Notes: generated from the sequence alone by a model not told the origin. Counted from the first letter of the stretch, positions 1 to 7,152 are shown. The stretch is 11,704 nucleotides of DNA from Flavobacteriales bacterium UBA4660 (GCA_002405435.1 DHLU01000164.1:6537-18240), one strand, 5' to 3'. Program-made: numbers and translations.

Positions 1-1
1 C

Positions 2-817
2 TGCGTTGTATCCGAATACCGAACGTGTAATGGCCACTCCGAAAAAGAACCACATCAGAAATAATCCCATCCAGGTAAAAAACTGCACCAGTGCCAGTTT
101 TTTCATGATATCAGGCATCTGGGAAAGTCCTGCAAAAACCTGCCTGAAACCGTCGCCTATGCTTCTTTTGGAGAGGGTCTCTCCCTCAGCGGGCGGATAT
201 TCGCGCGTAGTGAGCACGGTGTATAGCACAGCGAGAAAGAAAACACCTGCACCGATATAGAAGGAAGTTTTGACCGTGGCGGGAATCACGGCTGCAGCGC
301 AAGGATCAACTTCGCCGCCGCCGCCCAGTGCAAAGAACCAGGGCAGGGCAGAGGCAACTACCGCGCCCAAGCCGATGAAGAAACTCTGCATGGAATAGCC
401 CTTTGTGTGTTGTTCTTCCGGCAGCATGTCGGAAACGAAGGCACGGAAAGGCTCCATGCTCACGTTGATAGAGGCATCGAGAATCCAGAGCAATCCGGCT
501 GCCATCCACAGCGAGGTAGCATTGGGCATCCAGACGAGCATAAGCGAGGCCAACACGGCACCGGCCAGAAAATAGGGCTTGCGTCTGCCCCAGCGCGGAT
601 GCCAAGTACGGTCACTCAGGTAACCAATCACGGGCTGCACCAGCAGGCCGGTCAGCGGAGCGGCCAGCCATAGCAAGGGTATTTCTCCCGCACTGGCGCC
701 GAGGTATTCGTAGATGGCACTCATATTGGCCATTTGCAGGCCCCATCCGAACTGGATACCGAGGAATCCGAAATTCATATTCCAGATTTCCCCAAAAGAC
801 AATTTTCTTTTCACCAT
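2..817 (-). CDS. MFS sugar transporter, SUC/GPH-like, N-terminal part (runs off left edge)
   Basis: This is an inner-membrane secondary transporter, probably moving a sugar (sucrose/maltose-type glycoside) with a cation. 272 residues are visible, about half of a normal 12-helix protein; the C-terminal half lies beyond the left edge. The start MVKRKLSFGEIWNMNFGFLG gives a short positive N-terminus followed by helix 1 (about 13-35). Further hydrophobic segments lie at about 46-66, 82-97, 102-118, 143-164, 184-202 and 238-262. The loop between helices 2 and 3 carries the MFS signature as SDRTWHPRWGRRKP (about 68-81), the D-R-x(4)-R-x-G-R-R form typical of SUC/SLC45/GPH-type carriers. The ATG at 817 was chosen because the conserved N-terminus is in frame from there; no clear Shine-Dalgarno precedes it. 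It is transcribed divergently from the sigma-factor operon and has a palindrome 38 bp upstream. The family call is firm; the substrate is inferred. Confidence 0.88.
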   Translation of the reverse strand, partial: MVKRKLSFGEIWNMNFGFLGIQFGWGLQMANMSAIYEYLGASAGEIPLLWLAAPLTGLLVQPVIGYLSDRTWHPRWGRRKPYFLAGAVLASLMLVWMPNATSLWMAAGLLWILDASINVSMEPFRAFVSDMLPEEQHTKGYSMQSFFIGLGAVVASALPWFFALGGGGEVDPCAAAVIPATVKTSFYIGAGVFFLAVLYTVLTTREYPPAEGETLSKRSIGDGFRQVFAGLSQMPDIMKKLALVQFFTWMGLFLMWFFFGVAITRSVFGYNA

Positions 818-854
818 GGTACATGCGGATATCGTTTTACCCGCGCAATATAGG

Positions 855-877
855 GTAAGTGTACATTATACACTAAC
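855..877. promoter_or_regulatory. Candidate operator palindrome upstream of the MFS transporter
   Basis: A 23-bp inverted repeat has core arms AGTGTA and TACACT around the 5-nt spacer CATTA. It extends outward with GT/AC after one mismatched pair, so 9 of 11 pairs match. It lies 38 bp upstream of the transporter ATG. On the minus strand it follows a T-run ending in TTTG and precedes a TATATTG segment, so it could sit within or beside the promoter of that gene, as a repressor site would. The regulator is unknown. The other divergent gene starts over 240 bp away, so the transporter is the likelier target. Confidence 0.5.
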
Positions 878-919
878 AAAAAAATGCGGGCTGAGGGTGC
901 CCCGCTTTGGAGCACACCT

Positions 920-953
920 TTGGTCTGCGACGGTGTGGAATACGGTACTTTAG
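920..953 (+). promoter_or_regulatory. Possible promoter for the ECF sigma operon
   Basis: A TTG (920-922) is followed after 23 bp by TACTTTAG (946-953), one mismatch from the Bacteroidota -7 consensus TAnnTTTG. The spacer is at the upper end of the usual range. It would give a leader of about 160 nt before the sigma-factor ATG. This is a weak match, and no better candidate was seen in this intergenic region. Confidence 0.22.
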
Positions 954-991
954 GGCACTTTCACCGCCCCGTTTCGGAGGCCGGCATTGCT

Positions 992-1020
992 GAACAGGCG
1001 GGTTCGGGAAGCACCTGTTC
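992..1020 (+). other. Stem-loop in the leader of the sigma operon
   Basis: GAACAGG (992-998) and CCTGTTC (1014-1020) are perfect 7-bp inverted arms around a 15-nt loop, in the 300-bp divergent region between the transporter and the sigma factor. No T-run follows, so it is not an intrinsic terminator. It could be an RNA hairpin in a long 5' leader, a protein-binding site, or chance. Confidence 0.25.
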
Positions 1021-1118
1021 CGGCCGGCTCGTACAAATAATTGGTTTGGCCGTGCAGCGTTTCGCCCACCTCCGTATCCTAAAGGTGAAGTACCGACAAC
1101 CAACAGGGGACAAAGCTC

Positions 1119-1643
1119 ATGCAAGATTGGCCAGATATTATAAAAGGCTGTAAGGCTGGAGACCGCAGGGCACAGCGTGTGGCCTATGACCGCATCTGGC
1201 GGCAGGTCTTTCCTTCTGTCTACCGCATCATGGGCGACAGGGTTCAGGCAGAAGATATTATGCAGGATGCGGTAATCAAGGGGTTTGGCAAACTGGCTTC
1301 ACTGAAGGACCCTGCGGCATACCCGGCCTGGCAGAAAAAAATCTGCATCCATGAGGCACTGGGCCGGATCCGCTCGCGGGCACCATTGTCGAGACTGCTG
1401 CCGGAGATGGATGTGCCGGACCAGGAAGATACGGCTTATCCTTTAACGCCAGAGCAGGCAACCGATCAGCTCATGCGCCTGCCCGGCGGATACCGGATGA
1501 TTGTGACGCTTTACCTGATTGAGGGATTTTCCCACGAAGAAATAGGCCGGCGGCTGGGTATATCAGCATCCACCTCCCGATCGCAATACACCAGAGCACT
1601 TCAAAAACTTAAAATGATGGTACGCCATGAATACGCACAATGA
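1119..1643 (+). CDS. RNA polymerase ECF (RpoE-type) sigma factor
   Basis: This extracytoplasmic-function sigma factor directs RNA polymerase to a small regulon, probably for envelope or stress functions. At 174 residues it has the normal ECF length. Region 2 spans about 10-85, with the core-binding/-10 segment AEDIMQDAVIKGFGKL (44-59). Region 4 spans about 118-168 with LPGGYRMIVTLYLIEGFSHE and the helix-turn-helix EEIGRRLGISASTSRSQ (140-156), which contacts the -35 region. A variable linker lies between (about 88-115). The ATG at 1119 is preceded by AGGGGA about 9 nt upstream, a usable ribosome site. Its last 17 nt overlap the next gene, implying translational coupling. Genomic partnership with a membrane protein fits release of the sigma factor on an envelope signal. 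The ECF class is certain; the regulon is unknown. Confidence 0.93.
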   Translation: MQDWPDIIKGCKAGDRRAQRVAYDRIWRQVFPSVYRIMGDRVQAEDIMQDAVIKGFGKLASLKDPAAYPAWQKKICIHEALGRIRSRAPLSRLLPEMDVPDQEDTAYPLTPEQATDQLMRLPGGYRMIVTLYLIEGFSHEEIGRRLGISASTSRSQYTRALQKLKMMVRHEYAQ

Positions 1644-2190
1644 GTTTGAAAAGCAGTTGCAGGACGCACTTAACGCAGCACAATACGAGCCGCTTTCCGG
1701 CCACGAAGACCGTTTTCGCTCGAAGATGGAAGCCTTGCAGCACAACAGACGAAACCGGCGGATTGTATTTTTCCGGTACAGCGCGCTGGCAGCCGCGTCG
1801 GTGCTGCTGTTAGTGACAATTACATTCCTGCTTACACCTGCCGCAACCCCCATAGCCGCAGAGGATGAGGTCAACGGCCTCTCCGATATCTCTTATGAGC
1901 ACGCCCGCATGGTGCGTTTTTTTGAAGATAAGCTTCAGTCGCCGCGGTTTACCAATCTCGATGATTCCGATGCCGAGATCAGGAAGTTTCTCGATGAAAA
2001 CCGCCGGTTGGAAGGACAATACCAGGTACTCGAAAACATGCTTATCAAAAACCCGTCGAGCGAAAAACTCGTCGATGCCATGATCTCTAATTACAAGTTT
2101 AGGCTCCAGATCCTGGAAAGCCTTCAGAAATACCAGAAAATTAAAAACAATTTTAAAACAGAAGCAGATGAAAACACAGTGGATTTGTAA
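1627..2190 (+). CDS. Single-pass membrane protein, probable anti-sigma factor
   Basis: I infer that this protein holds the upstream sigma factor at the inner membrane. It has 187 residues. A short cytoplasmic N-terminus (1-50) carries P-L-S-G-H-E-D-R-F-R-S-K-M (22-34), similar to the GHExRF-type motif I recall from Bacteroidota anti-sigma-like proteins. A basic RRNRR stop precedes one transmembrane helix at about 51-71 (YSALAAASVLLLVTITFLL). A charged, mostly helical periplasmic tail (about 80-187) has coiled-coil character around 110-135 and 150-175. The zinc anti-sigma motif HxxxCxxC is absent; the protein has no Cys at all. It starts inside the sigma gene (17-nt overlap), and its own end overlaps the next gene by 23 nt. 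Position, size and topology support the role; direct sigma binding is not shown by sequence. Confidence 0.72.
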   Translation: MNTHNEFEKQLQDALNAAQYEPLSGHEDRFRSKMEALQHNRRNRRIVFFRYSALAAASVLLLVTITFLLTPAATPIAAEDEVNGLSDISYEHARMVRFFEDKLQSPRFTNLDDSDAEIRKFLDENRRLEGQYQVLENMLIKNPSSEKLVDAMISNYKFRLQILESLQKYQKIKNNFKTEADENTVDL

Positions 2191-3052
2191 CCTTGTATGC
2201 ATGCTCGCGTGCATCATATCGGTACCGGCATGGTCACAGCAGGCCTACATAAAGGAATACCGGAAGTCAGAGCAGGTAAGTAATAATGTGGTGGTAGACC
2301 TCGATGTGAATTTTTCAAAGGTCACGCTTACTACCTGGGATTCTGACAAGATTGATATCTATGTCAAGGTAACGGCCAACGTCAAGTCGCAGGAGCGCGC
2401 TGATGACATGTTTGACAAAGTCAACGTCGGCTTCGGAGCGACGCAGTCCAAGGTCGCTTTCTCAGTCGTTACCAAGTCACTGGTAACCACGCGTAACGAA
2501 AAATTCAATGTAGAAGTGGACATGAAGGTGCCGGCAGGCGCCTCGCTCACCGGCAGCTTCAATTTTGGAGACCTTATCCTGTCTGACCTTTCCGGCCCTT
2601 GCCAGTTGTTGGTAGAATACAGTTCCTTTGCCGCCAACAAACTCCTGTCTGCCAACAACGATCTGAAGGTTCAGTTTGGCAATGCCAACATCAAGTATGC
2701 TGGCGGAGGTGTTTTCAAATGTGAATACGGAAACATCGAACTGGGTTCGATCAATAATGACACCCGCTGCGAGTCGGACTTCGGGGACGTGAAGATCTCC
2801 CATGTCGCTCCGTCATGTAAAAACCTTTCGCTGGATGCTGAGTATGGTGACTTGTCGGTGACCCTCGACGCAGGGTGCAGTTTCATGGTGGAAGCTAAAT
2901 CGGAATACGGCGACGTCGATTTGCCGTCCACTTTTAAGGAGCAGTATCACAAATCCGGTTTTTCCGATGAAAAGAAATCCGGCACGCTCGGCAGCAACCC
3001 TACAGGCAAACTCCTTGTCAGCGCCAGGTTCGGGCATGTTGTAATCAGGTAG
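2168..3052 (+). CDS. Exported DUF4097/DUF2807-like beta-helix protein
   Basis: This 294-residue protein has a Sec signal peptide (1-24, hydrophobic NLVCMLACIISVPAWS, cleavage near WSQ-Q), so it acts in the periplasm or at the surface. After a beta-rich N-terminal part (about 25-125) comes a series of short rungs, each with an aromatic-Gly-Asp/Asn-hydrophobic core: FGDLIL (133), FGNANI (170), YGNIEL (187), FGDVKI (205), YGDLSV (226), YGDVDL (247) and FGHVVI (288). A degenerate rung lies near 151. The spacing of about 17-21 residues is what a right-handed beta-helix of the DUF4097 type would give. Function in this family is poorly defined; members often sit with ECF or two-component envelope-stress regulators. 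The start overlaps the probable anti-sigma gene by 23 nt, so it is the third gene of the operon and may be its sensor or effector. A terminator follows 43 nt after the stop. Confidence 0.82.
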   Translation: MKTQWICNLVCMLACIISVPAWSQQAYIKEYRKSEQVSNNVVVDLDVNFSKVTLTTWDSDKIDIYVKVTANVKSQERADDMFDKVNVGFGATQSKVAFSVVTKSLVTTRNEKFNVEVDMKVPAGASLTGSFNFGDLILSDLSGPCQLLVEYSSFAANKLLSANNDLKVQFGNANIKYAGGGVFKCEYGNIELGSINNDTRCESDFGDVKISHVAPSCKNLSLDAEYGDLSVTLDAGCSFMVEAKSEYGDVDLPSTFKEQYHKSGFSDEKKSGTLGSNPTGKLLVSARFGHVVIR

Positions 3053-3095
3053 TCCTGATAGGTTTTCGGAGGAAACCCTCACGACCCAACCAACT

Positions 3096-3126
3096 ACGGT
3101 GCCCTGCAAGGGCGCCGTTTTTTTTT
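3096..3126 (+). terminator. Intrinsic terminator of the sigma operon
   Basis: A 10-bp stem (left arm ACGGTGCCCT, right arm AGGGCGCCGT, one T-G wobble) with a GCA loop is followed by nine T residues (3118-3126). It lies 43 nt after the stop of the DUF4097-type gene on the same strand. Confidence 0.92.
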
Positions 3127-3492
3127 GCCCGAAAAGATCCCGAATCCATCCCGCCTAAAACGGCACCTGCCTGGCTTTGACGAATTTCGGCAATAGCCTC
3201 AGCGGGCCAGTGCCCTGGCAGCCCCAGTCCCGTCAACCTGCGCCCTTTGCGGGGCGTAAATGGCTTCTGCACCCTTTGCACTATTGGAGATGCTTTGGAG
3301 ACCAGGGACCATGCATCGGGCCCTTGGAACCGGTTGCCGAAGCCGTCAGCATGCTGACCCTATCAGATTTATCTCTGTAGGGGCTGATTCCGTGAGGACT
3401 GTCTCAAGGGTTTTCTACCGTTAAGAGATTCGGACGGGTTCAACCGAATACGCAAACGGACCATCAAGCGTTGAGATTCCCGGCGGTTGGGC
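3127..3492. other. Convergent intergenic gap without a recognisable gene
   Basis: About 366 bp lie between two facing terminators. Open frames here (67 and 78 codons) give no recognisable protein. Two details stand out. GTCAGCATGCTGAC at 3345-3358 is a perfect 14-bp palindrome. CTGCGCCCTTTGC (3238-3250) and CTGCACCCTTTGC (3267-3279) form a direct repeat with one mismatch, 29 bp apart. No tRNA or rRNA was recognised. It could hold a small RNA or a decayed gene remnant; nothing proves either. Confidence 0.5.
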
Positions 3493-3527
3493 AAAAAAAA
3501 AAGTCCCCCGAAACCGGGGGACTTTTT
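3493..3527 (-). terminator. Intrinsic terminator of the secreted repeat protein gene
   Basis: On the minus strand a GC-rich hairpin (AGTCCCCC arm, AAAC/GTTT loop region, GGGGGACT arm; extended by flanking A/T pairs) runs into ten T residues (3493-3502 read as the complement). It lies 19 nt after the stop codon at 3546-3548. The flanking A5/T5 on the other side means it could also stop plus-strand transcripts. Confidence 0.92.
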
Positions 3528-3545
3528 ATAGCACGGATGAATCCG

Positions 3546-6500
3546 TTATTTCTGAACCATCAGGCGCTCTGTGATTACACCTTCGTGGGTGTAAATGTTC
3601 ACCAGGTACATACCGCCTGCGAGCTGGTTGTCGAAGGTAATCACGGTGTTCAGTGCTCCTTCTACCGTGTATTGCTGGGCGAATACAACACGACCGAACA
3701 TGTCGATTACATCCACCACCACTACGTCATCGGTGAGGTTTTCCATGAAGAGGTTAACCATGTCACCGTTAGAGGGGTTGGGGTAAATCATAGCTACTGT
3801 GGCAGCGGTCTCGTCCAGTTTGATTTGGGCGGTTACTTCGCTGTCGCTGCTTTGTTCGGTCATTCCGCCGGCACCTACGATGCTGAGGCAGGCTACGCTT
3901 CCGTAAGCACCATCACCATAGCCAAACACGGGTGCTACGCGCACATCGTATGTGCCACCCGGTACGAGGCCCGGAATGGTGTTGAGACGGATGAAACGGT
4001 TGTTGCTTCCGCGGTAGAGTACGATGGGCAGTTCGGGCACATCTGTGCGTGTAAATTCCCATTTCCAGTCGATGGCGCCGCATACGAAGGGTTGGGCTGC
4101 GATAGACTGACCGAGCAGGCGCGGACCGTTAGAGCAGCTGTCAGTCGGACGGAGCACTGTATTGGGCTGTGCGCTCACCACGATAGAGCAGATCTCATTA
4201 CCGGTTACCGTAACAGGAGAGCCGCCGATATTCCAGATGGCATCGATGCGCACGTCGTAGGTGTCGCCGTAGGTGAGTCCGGTTACCGAGCTCAGCAGAC
4301 AGAAAGTGCTGGTACCATTGTTACGGGTGTAGGTAGCAGCCGTGGTGGTTGACGTGAAGTTGAATACATACTGCACTGAACCAATCCAGTCTGCCTTGAA
4401 GCTGTTGCAAAGCGTGTAAGGGCCGGGACCGTAGTCGCAACGCGTATCAGGCACGTAACGCGAGCACACGTTGGCATTAACGCCGCTGGCTGCTATGTCG
4501 GTGAGGCTGAGCAGGTAGGTATCACCTTCTGTCAGACCGGTTACGTTGAAATTATATGTGCCGGCACCTGCAATGCTGAGGCTGCCTACCGACACCAGAG
4601 CGCTTGAAAGCAGCTCTGCTTCAACAGCACCATTTACATTGAGTTCGATGGAAACCGCGGTGGTTCCGGCCACCAGAGAGAGCCATTTGTCAGGTCCAAC
4701 AGCGGCTGATTCCGGTGAATCGGTGAGGCCGGCGAGGCTGTGGCTTGAGTTGCTGCAAGCGGGGAAGGCCGCTGAACCAATGGAGGCTGCATTGGTGGTC
4801 AGGTCTCCATCTGAGTAGAAGCAAGAACCATCGTCACAACCGGCAGCCGGGATGTAGTTAGCAGCTTGCGGGTCGGTGCAACCTGGGAATACACATGATC
4901 CATCGTCACAGCCTGCGGCTGGCACATAGTTGCAGGCAGCAGCATCGATGCAACCTGGGAATACGCAAGAGCCATCATCACAGCCTGCGGCAGGGTTGTA
5001 GTTGCAAGCGGCCGCGTTGTTGCATCCAGGGAATACGCAAGATCCGTCGTCACACGTGGCAGCTGCATTATAGTTGCAGGCTGCGCTGTCAGTGCAGCCA
5101 GAAGGCGTTACGGTAACATTTTGCGAAGAAGTGTAGCAGCTGAACGGAGCTTCACGTGTGTACGTGATGGTATGAACTCCGAGGCCTGCCACAGCAGGAT
5201 TGAAAGTGTTTCCGCTAATTCCAGGACCGCTGAAGGTACCTGTGCCGGCAGCAGGAGTGAGGGTTTGCACAGCAGCTGGGATACATACAGACGACAGGCC
5301 GCTGAAAGTGGCATCAATCACACCCGGATCTGTCAAAATGATCGTGGTGGATCCTGTGACACCGCTGCTGCTGTAAGGGTCAACCTGCACATAGTAGGTC
5401 TGACCTGGGACAAGCGATGGACAGTCAATGGCTATGTAGGATGAAAAAATCACCCCGCCATTTGCGATGTAATTGGGGTCGTCGTCATTGGCTGCAACCA
5501 GGGTGAAGGTGGTGTAGTTGCAGGGATCTGTGGCGCTCCACACCGCGAGTTGGGTGTCATAGGAGGGGGTCTGAACAATTACGCGCCCGGAAGCCGGGGC
5601 TACAAAGCTGTACCAACCGGTGCGGAACAGGGTGTTTGGATTGCACCAGTTACCGGCGAGTGAACAACCTCCGGCGGGCGGAGCGGGCTCACCGGGGTCA
5701 ATGGTATAGGCGTTAGAGTTGAACGGACCGTTGGTGCCAAACGCGAGCGGTGCGGGTGCACAAGCCGTATTTCCGAGGTTGTCAATCGTTACCGTGAGCA
5801 CGTTGGAAAAGGCGTCGGTACAAAACGCGCCATTGGCGCGGTTGCGCAGGTAGAAGGTGCCTGCTGCACTGGAAAATATGGCCTGCGTGGCGCTTATTGC
5901 ACCGGGAATGTCGGTAAAGGTTATATTATCCGGGGAGCTTTGCCATTGAACATTGGCTGCATTACCCGAAACGGTAAAGGTCAGGTTTTGGCCCAAAACA
6001 CCGCTGGCCGGACCCGAAATTGTCCCTCCGACCGGAGTAACTACACACACGGGGGGCGGTGGTGTCCAGGTGAAGGTGCGGCCATTGACAGGAGCGGTAC
6101 CACCGGTTATGTTAGTTGTAATTGTATTTGTAATCGCCGTAGCAGCTGTGGTTGCATTAAAATCATGCGGAGAGGCTGTTTGCCTGGCATTAAAATCAAG
6201 GTTGCTCGCTCCGCGCAGACCTACAGTGGTAGTCGTGGAAGTGGAGCTGTAAATGGCATTGCCGTAAATGATATCAACCACATTAGAGGTTTCATTCAAG
6301 CGGATTTGAAAGTCCAGGCGTGAGTTACTTCCAGTGCTACCAAATGCTCTTGTTTTCAACGCTTGAATGACAAAGGTCCTGTTGGGAGCACTTCCAAGGA
6401 GTTGCGTCCGCACCTCGCCACCGAAAGTCAGGGTGGCCGCTGAGCCGGAGGAAGTAGCGGCCAGCGACATGGTCACGGTAGTGGCAGTTACGGCGGTAAC

Positions 6501-7016
6501 CACAGCACCGCTCGCTATACCGGCGCCTGAGATATTGTCACCAATATTGATGCCGCCGGTATTGGCCATCGCGGTGAGCGATGTGCTTCCTGAGGTCCGG
6601 GTACCCGTGGTGCGCCATCCCAACTGCAGGTCTCTTCCATTGGCTGAGATGATGTTGTTATCACTGCCGTTCAAACCGGAATAGTTGGTTGAGGTGATCG
6701 TACTTGCACCATTGCCCAGCATGATATAACCATTGTTGGTGATGCTCACCGTGGTGTAATTCGTCCCGTTGTAAACGAAGGTGAAGCCGAGTGCCACGTT
6801 GTTAACGGTGTTGTCGTCGGGAGCAGCTCCAGTGCCCGCAGGGGTCGCCCACTGCTGGGTTCCGCCAGCAATCGGGGTGAAGGTGCCGACTGATTGTGAA
6901 AAGGTATAAGCGCTGGCCTGAGCGAAAGCACCGCAACAGGCAGAAAAGAAAAAGAGGCCTGAAAGCACAAGCCGGAAGAGGCGGCTGTCTCGGCCATTAC
7001 GTAGAAAAATCTGCAT
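3546..7016 (-). CDS. Large secreted T9SS cargo protein with Cys-rich DGSC repeats (adhesin-like)
   Basis: This 1156-residue protein is exported by Sec, then carried across the outer membrane by the type IX system. In order it has a signal peptide (1-33, LVLSGLFFFSACCGAFA core) and an N-terminal beta-sandwich domain (about 34-320) common in secreted Bacteroidota proteins. That domain is interrupted by a Thr/Ala/Gly-rich module at about 142-200. Next come an Ig-like domain (about 321-412), a pre-peptidase-C-like beta domain (about 414-566), a short beta domain (about 567-637), four 24-residue Cys repeats (640-735) and another PPC-like domain (about 737-845). Two similar Fn3-like domains (about 860-942 and 960-1043) follow, then a type A sorting domain (1078-1156: YPNPSNG start, FGRVVF, GGMYLVNIY, ERLMVQK end). 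No enzyme active site was seen, so adhesion or matrix binding is inferred. The start has no Shine-Dalgarno; the signal peptide fixes the frame and approximate start. Confidence 0.9.
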   Translation of the reverse strand: MQIFLRNGRDSRLFRLVLSGLFFFSACCGAFAQASAYTFSQSVGTFTPIAGGTQQWATPAGTGAAPDDNTVNNVALGFTFVYNGTNYTTVSITNNGYIMLGNGASTITSTNYSGLNGSDNNIISANGRDLQLGWRTTGTRTSGSTSLTAMANTGGINIGDNISGAGIASGAVVTAVTATTVTMSLAATSSGSAATLTFGGEVRTQLLGSAPNRTFVIQALKTRAFGSTGSNSRLDFQIRLNETSNVVDIIYGNAIYSSTSTTTTVGLRGASNLDFNARQTASPHDFNATTAATAITNTITTNITGGTAPVNGRTFTWTPPPPVCVVTPVGGTISGPASGVLGQNLTFTVSGNAANVQWQSSPDNITFTDIPGAISATQAIFSSAAGTFYLRNRANGAFCTDAFSNVLTVTIDNLGNTACAPAPLAFGTNGPFNSNAYTIDPGEPAPPAGGCSLAGNWCNPNTLFRTGWYSFVAPASGRVIVQTPSYDTQLAVWSATDPCNYTTFTLVAANDDDPNYIANGGVIFSSYIAIDCPSLVPGQTYYVQVDPYSSSGVTGSTTIILTDPGVIDATFSGLSSVCIPAAVQTLTPAAGTGTFSGPGISGNTFNPAVAGLGVHTITYTREAPFSCYTSSQNVTVTPSGCTDSAACNYNAAATCDDGSCVFPGCNNAAACNYNPAAGCDDGSCVFPGCIDAAACNYVPAAGCDDGSCVFPGCTDPQAANYIPAAGCDDGSCFYSDGDLTTNAASIGSAAFPACSNSSHSLAGLTDSPESAAVGPDKWLSLVAGTTAVSIELNVNGAVEAELLSSALVSVGSLSIAGAGTYNFNVTGLTEGDTYLLSLTDIAASGVNANVCSRYVPDTRCDYGPGPYTLCNSFKADWIGSVQYVFNFTSTTTAATYTRNNGTSTFCLLSSVTGLTYGDTYDVRIDAIWNIGGSPVTVTGNEICSIVVSAQPNTVLRPTDSCSNGPRLLGQSIAAQPFVCGAIDWKWEFTRTDVPELPIVLYRGSNNRFIRLNTIPGLVPGGTYDVRVAPVFGYGDGAYGSVACLSIVGAGGMTEQSSDSEVTAQIKLDETAATVAMIYPNPSNGDMVNLFMENLTDDVVVVDVIDMFGRVVFAQQYTVEGALNTVITFDNQLAGGMYLVNIYTHEGVITERLMVQK
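4812..5099 (-). repeat. Four tandem 72-bp units encoding Cys-rich DGSC repeats
   Basis: Four in-frame units of exactly 24 codons have the pattern G-C-x-x-x-A-A-C-N-Y-x-x-A-A-x-C-D-D-G-S-C-x-(F/Y)-x. Each has Cys at unit positions 2, 8, 16 and 21, except the fourth, where position 8 is Ala. Units 2 and 3 are almost identical in protein but differ at many synonymous bases, so they are not a very recent duplication. Similar DGSC repeats are common in secreted Bacteroidota proteins; disulfide or calcium binding is plausible but not shown here. Confidence 0.9.
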
Positions 7017-7123
7017 AATGAATGGTTTAAGTGGTTAATAGATTTGGATTAAGTCTCTGTTAGCAAAAGACTTTGCAATAATAAGACGTGTCTGTGTCTG
7101 TGGGGATGCCTTAAAGGGAAAAT

Positions 7124-7152
7124 TATACAGGAAAAGAAAAAAAATATACAGG
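7124..7152. promoter_or_regulatory. Direct repeat TATACAGG, 21-bp period, upstream of the secreted protein gene
   Basis: TATACAGG occurs at 7124-7131 and 7145-7152, within A-rich sequence. Ten of eleven bases match when extended left (AA(T/A)TATACAGG). The 21-bp period is two helical turns, so both copies face the same side of the DNA. The pair lies 108-136 bp upstream of the secreted-protein ATG and just after the stop of the Crp/Fnr-type gene. It could be a regulator site or chance in A/T-rich DNA. Confidence 0.3.

Noticed and set aside
3421..3470. GGGTTCAACC near 3437 looking like a tRNA T-loop
   Set aside because: The flanking bases do not form the T-stem, and no acceptor, D or anticodon arm can be built around it.
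3471..4352. A 293-codon plus-strand open frame opposite the end of the secreted protein gene
   Set aside because: It runs through the terminator hairpin at 3498-3527, is entirely antisense to a well-supported gene and its sorting domain, and its translation resembles no family.
4812..5099. Regular 72-bp repeats resembling a CRISPR or satellite array
   Set aside because: The units are in-frame protein repeats with synonymous differences and no unique spacers between identical repeats.
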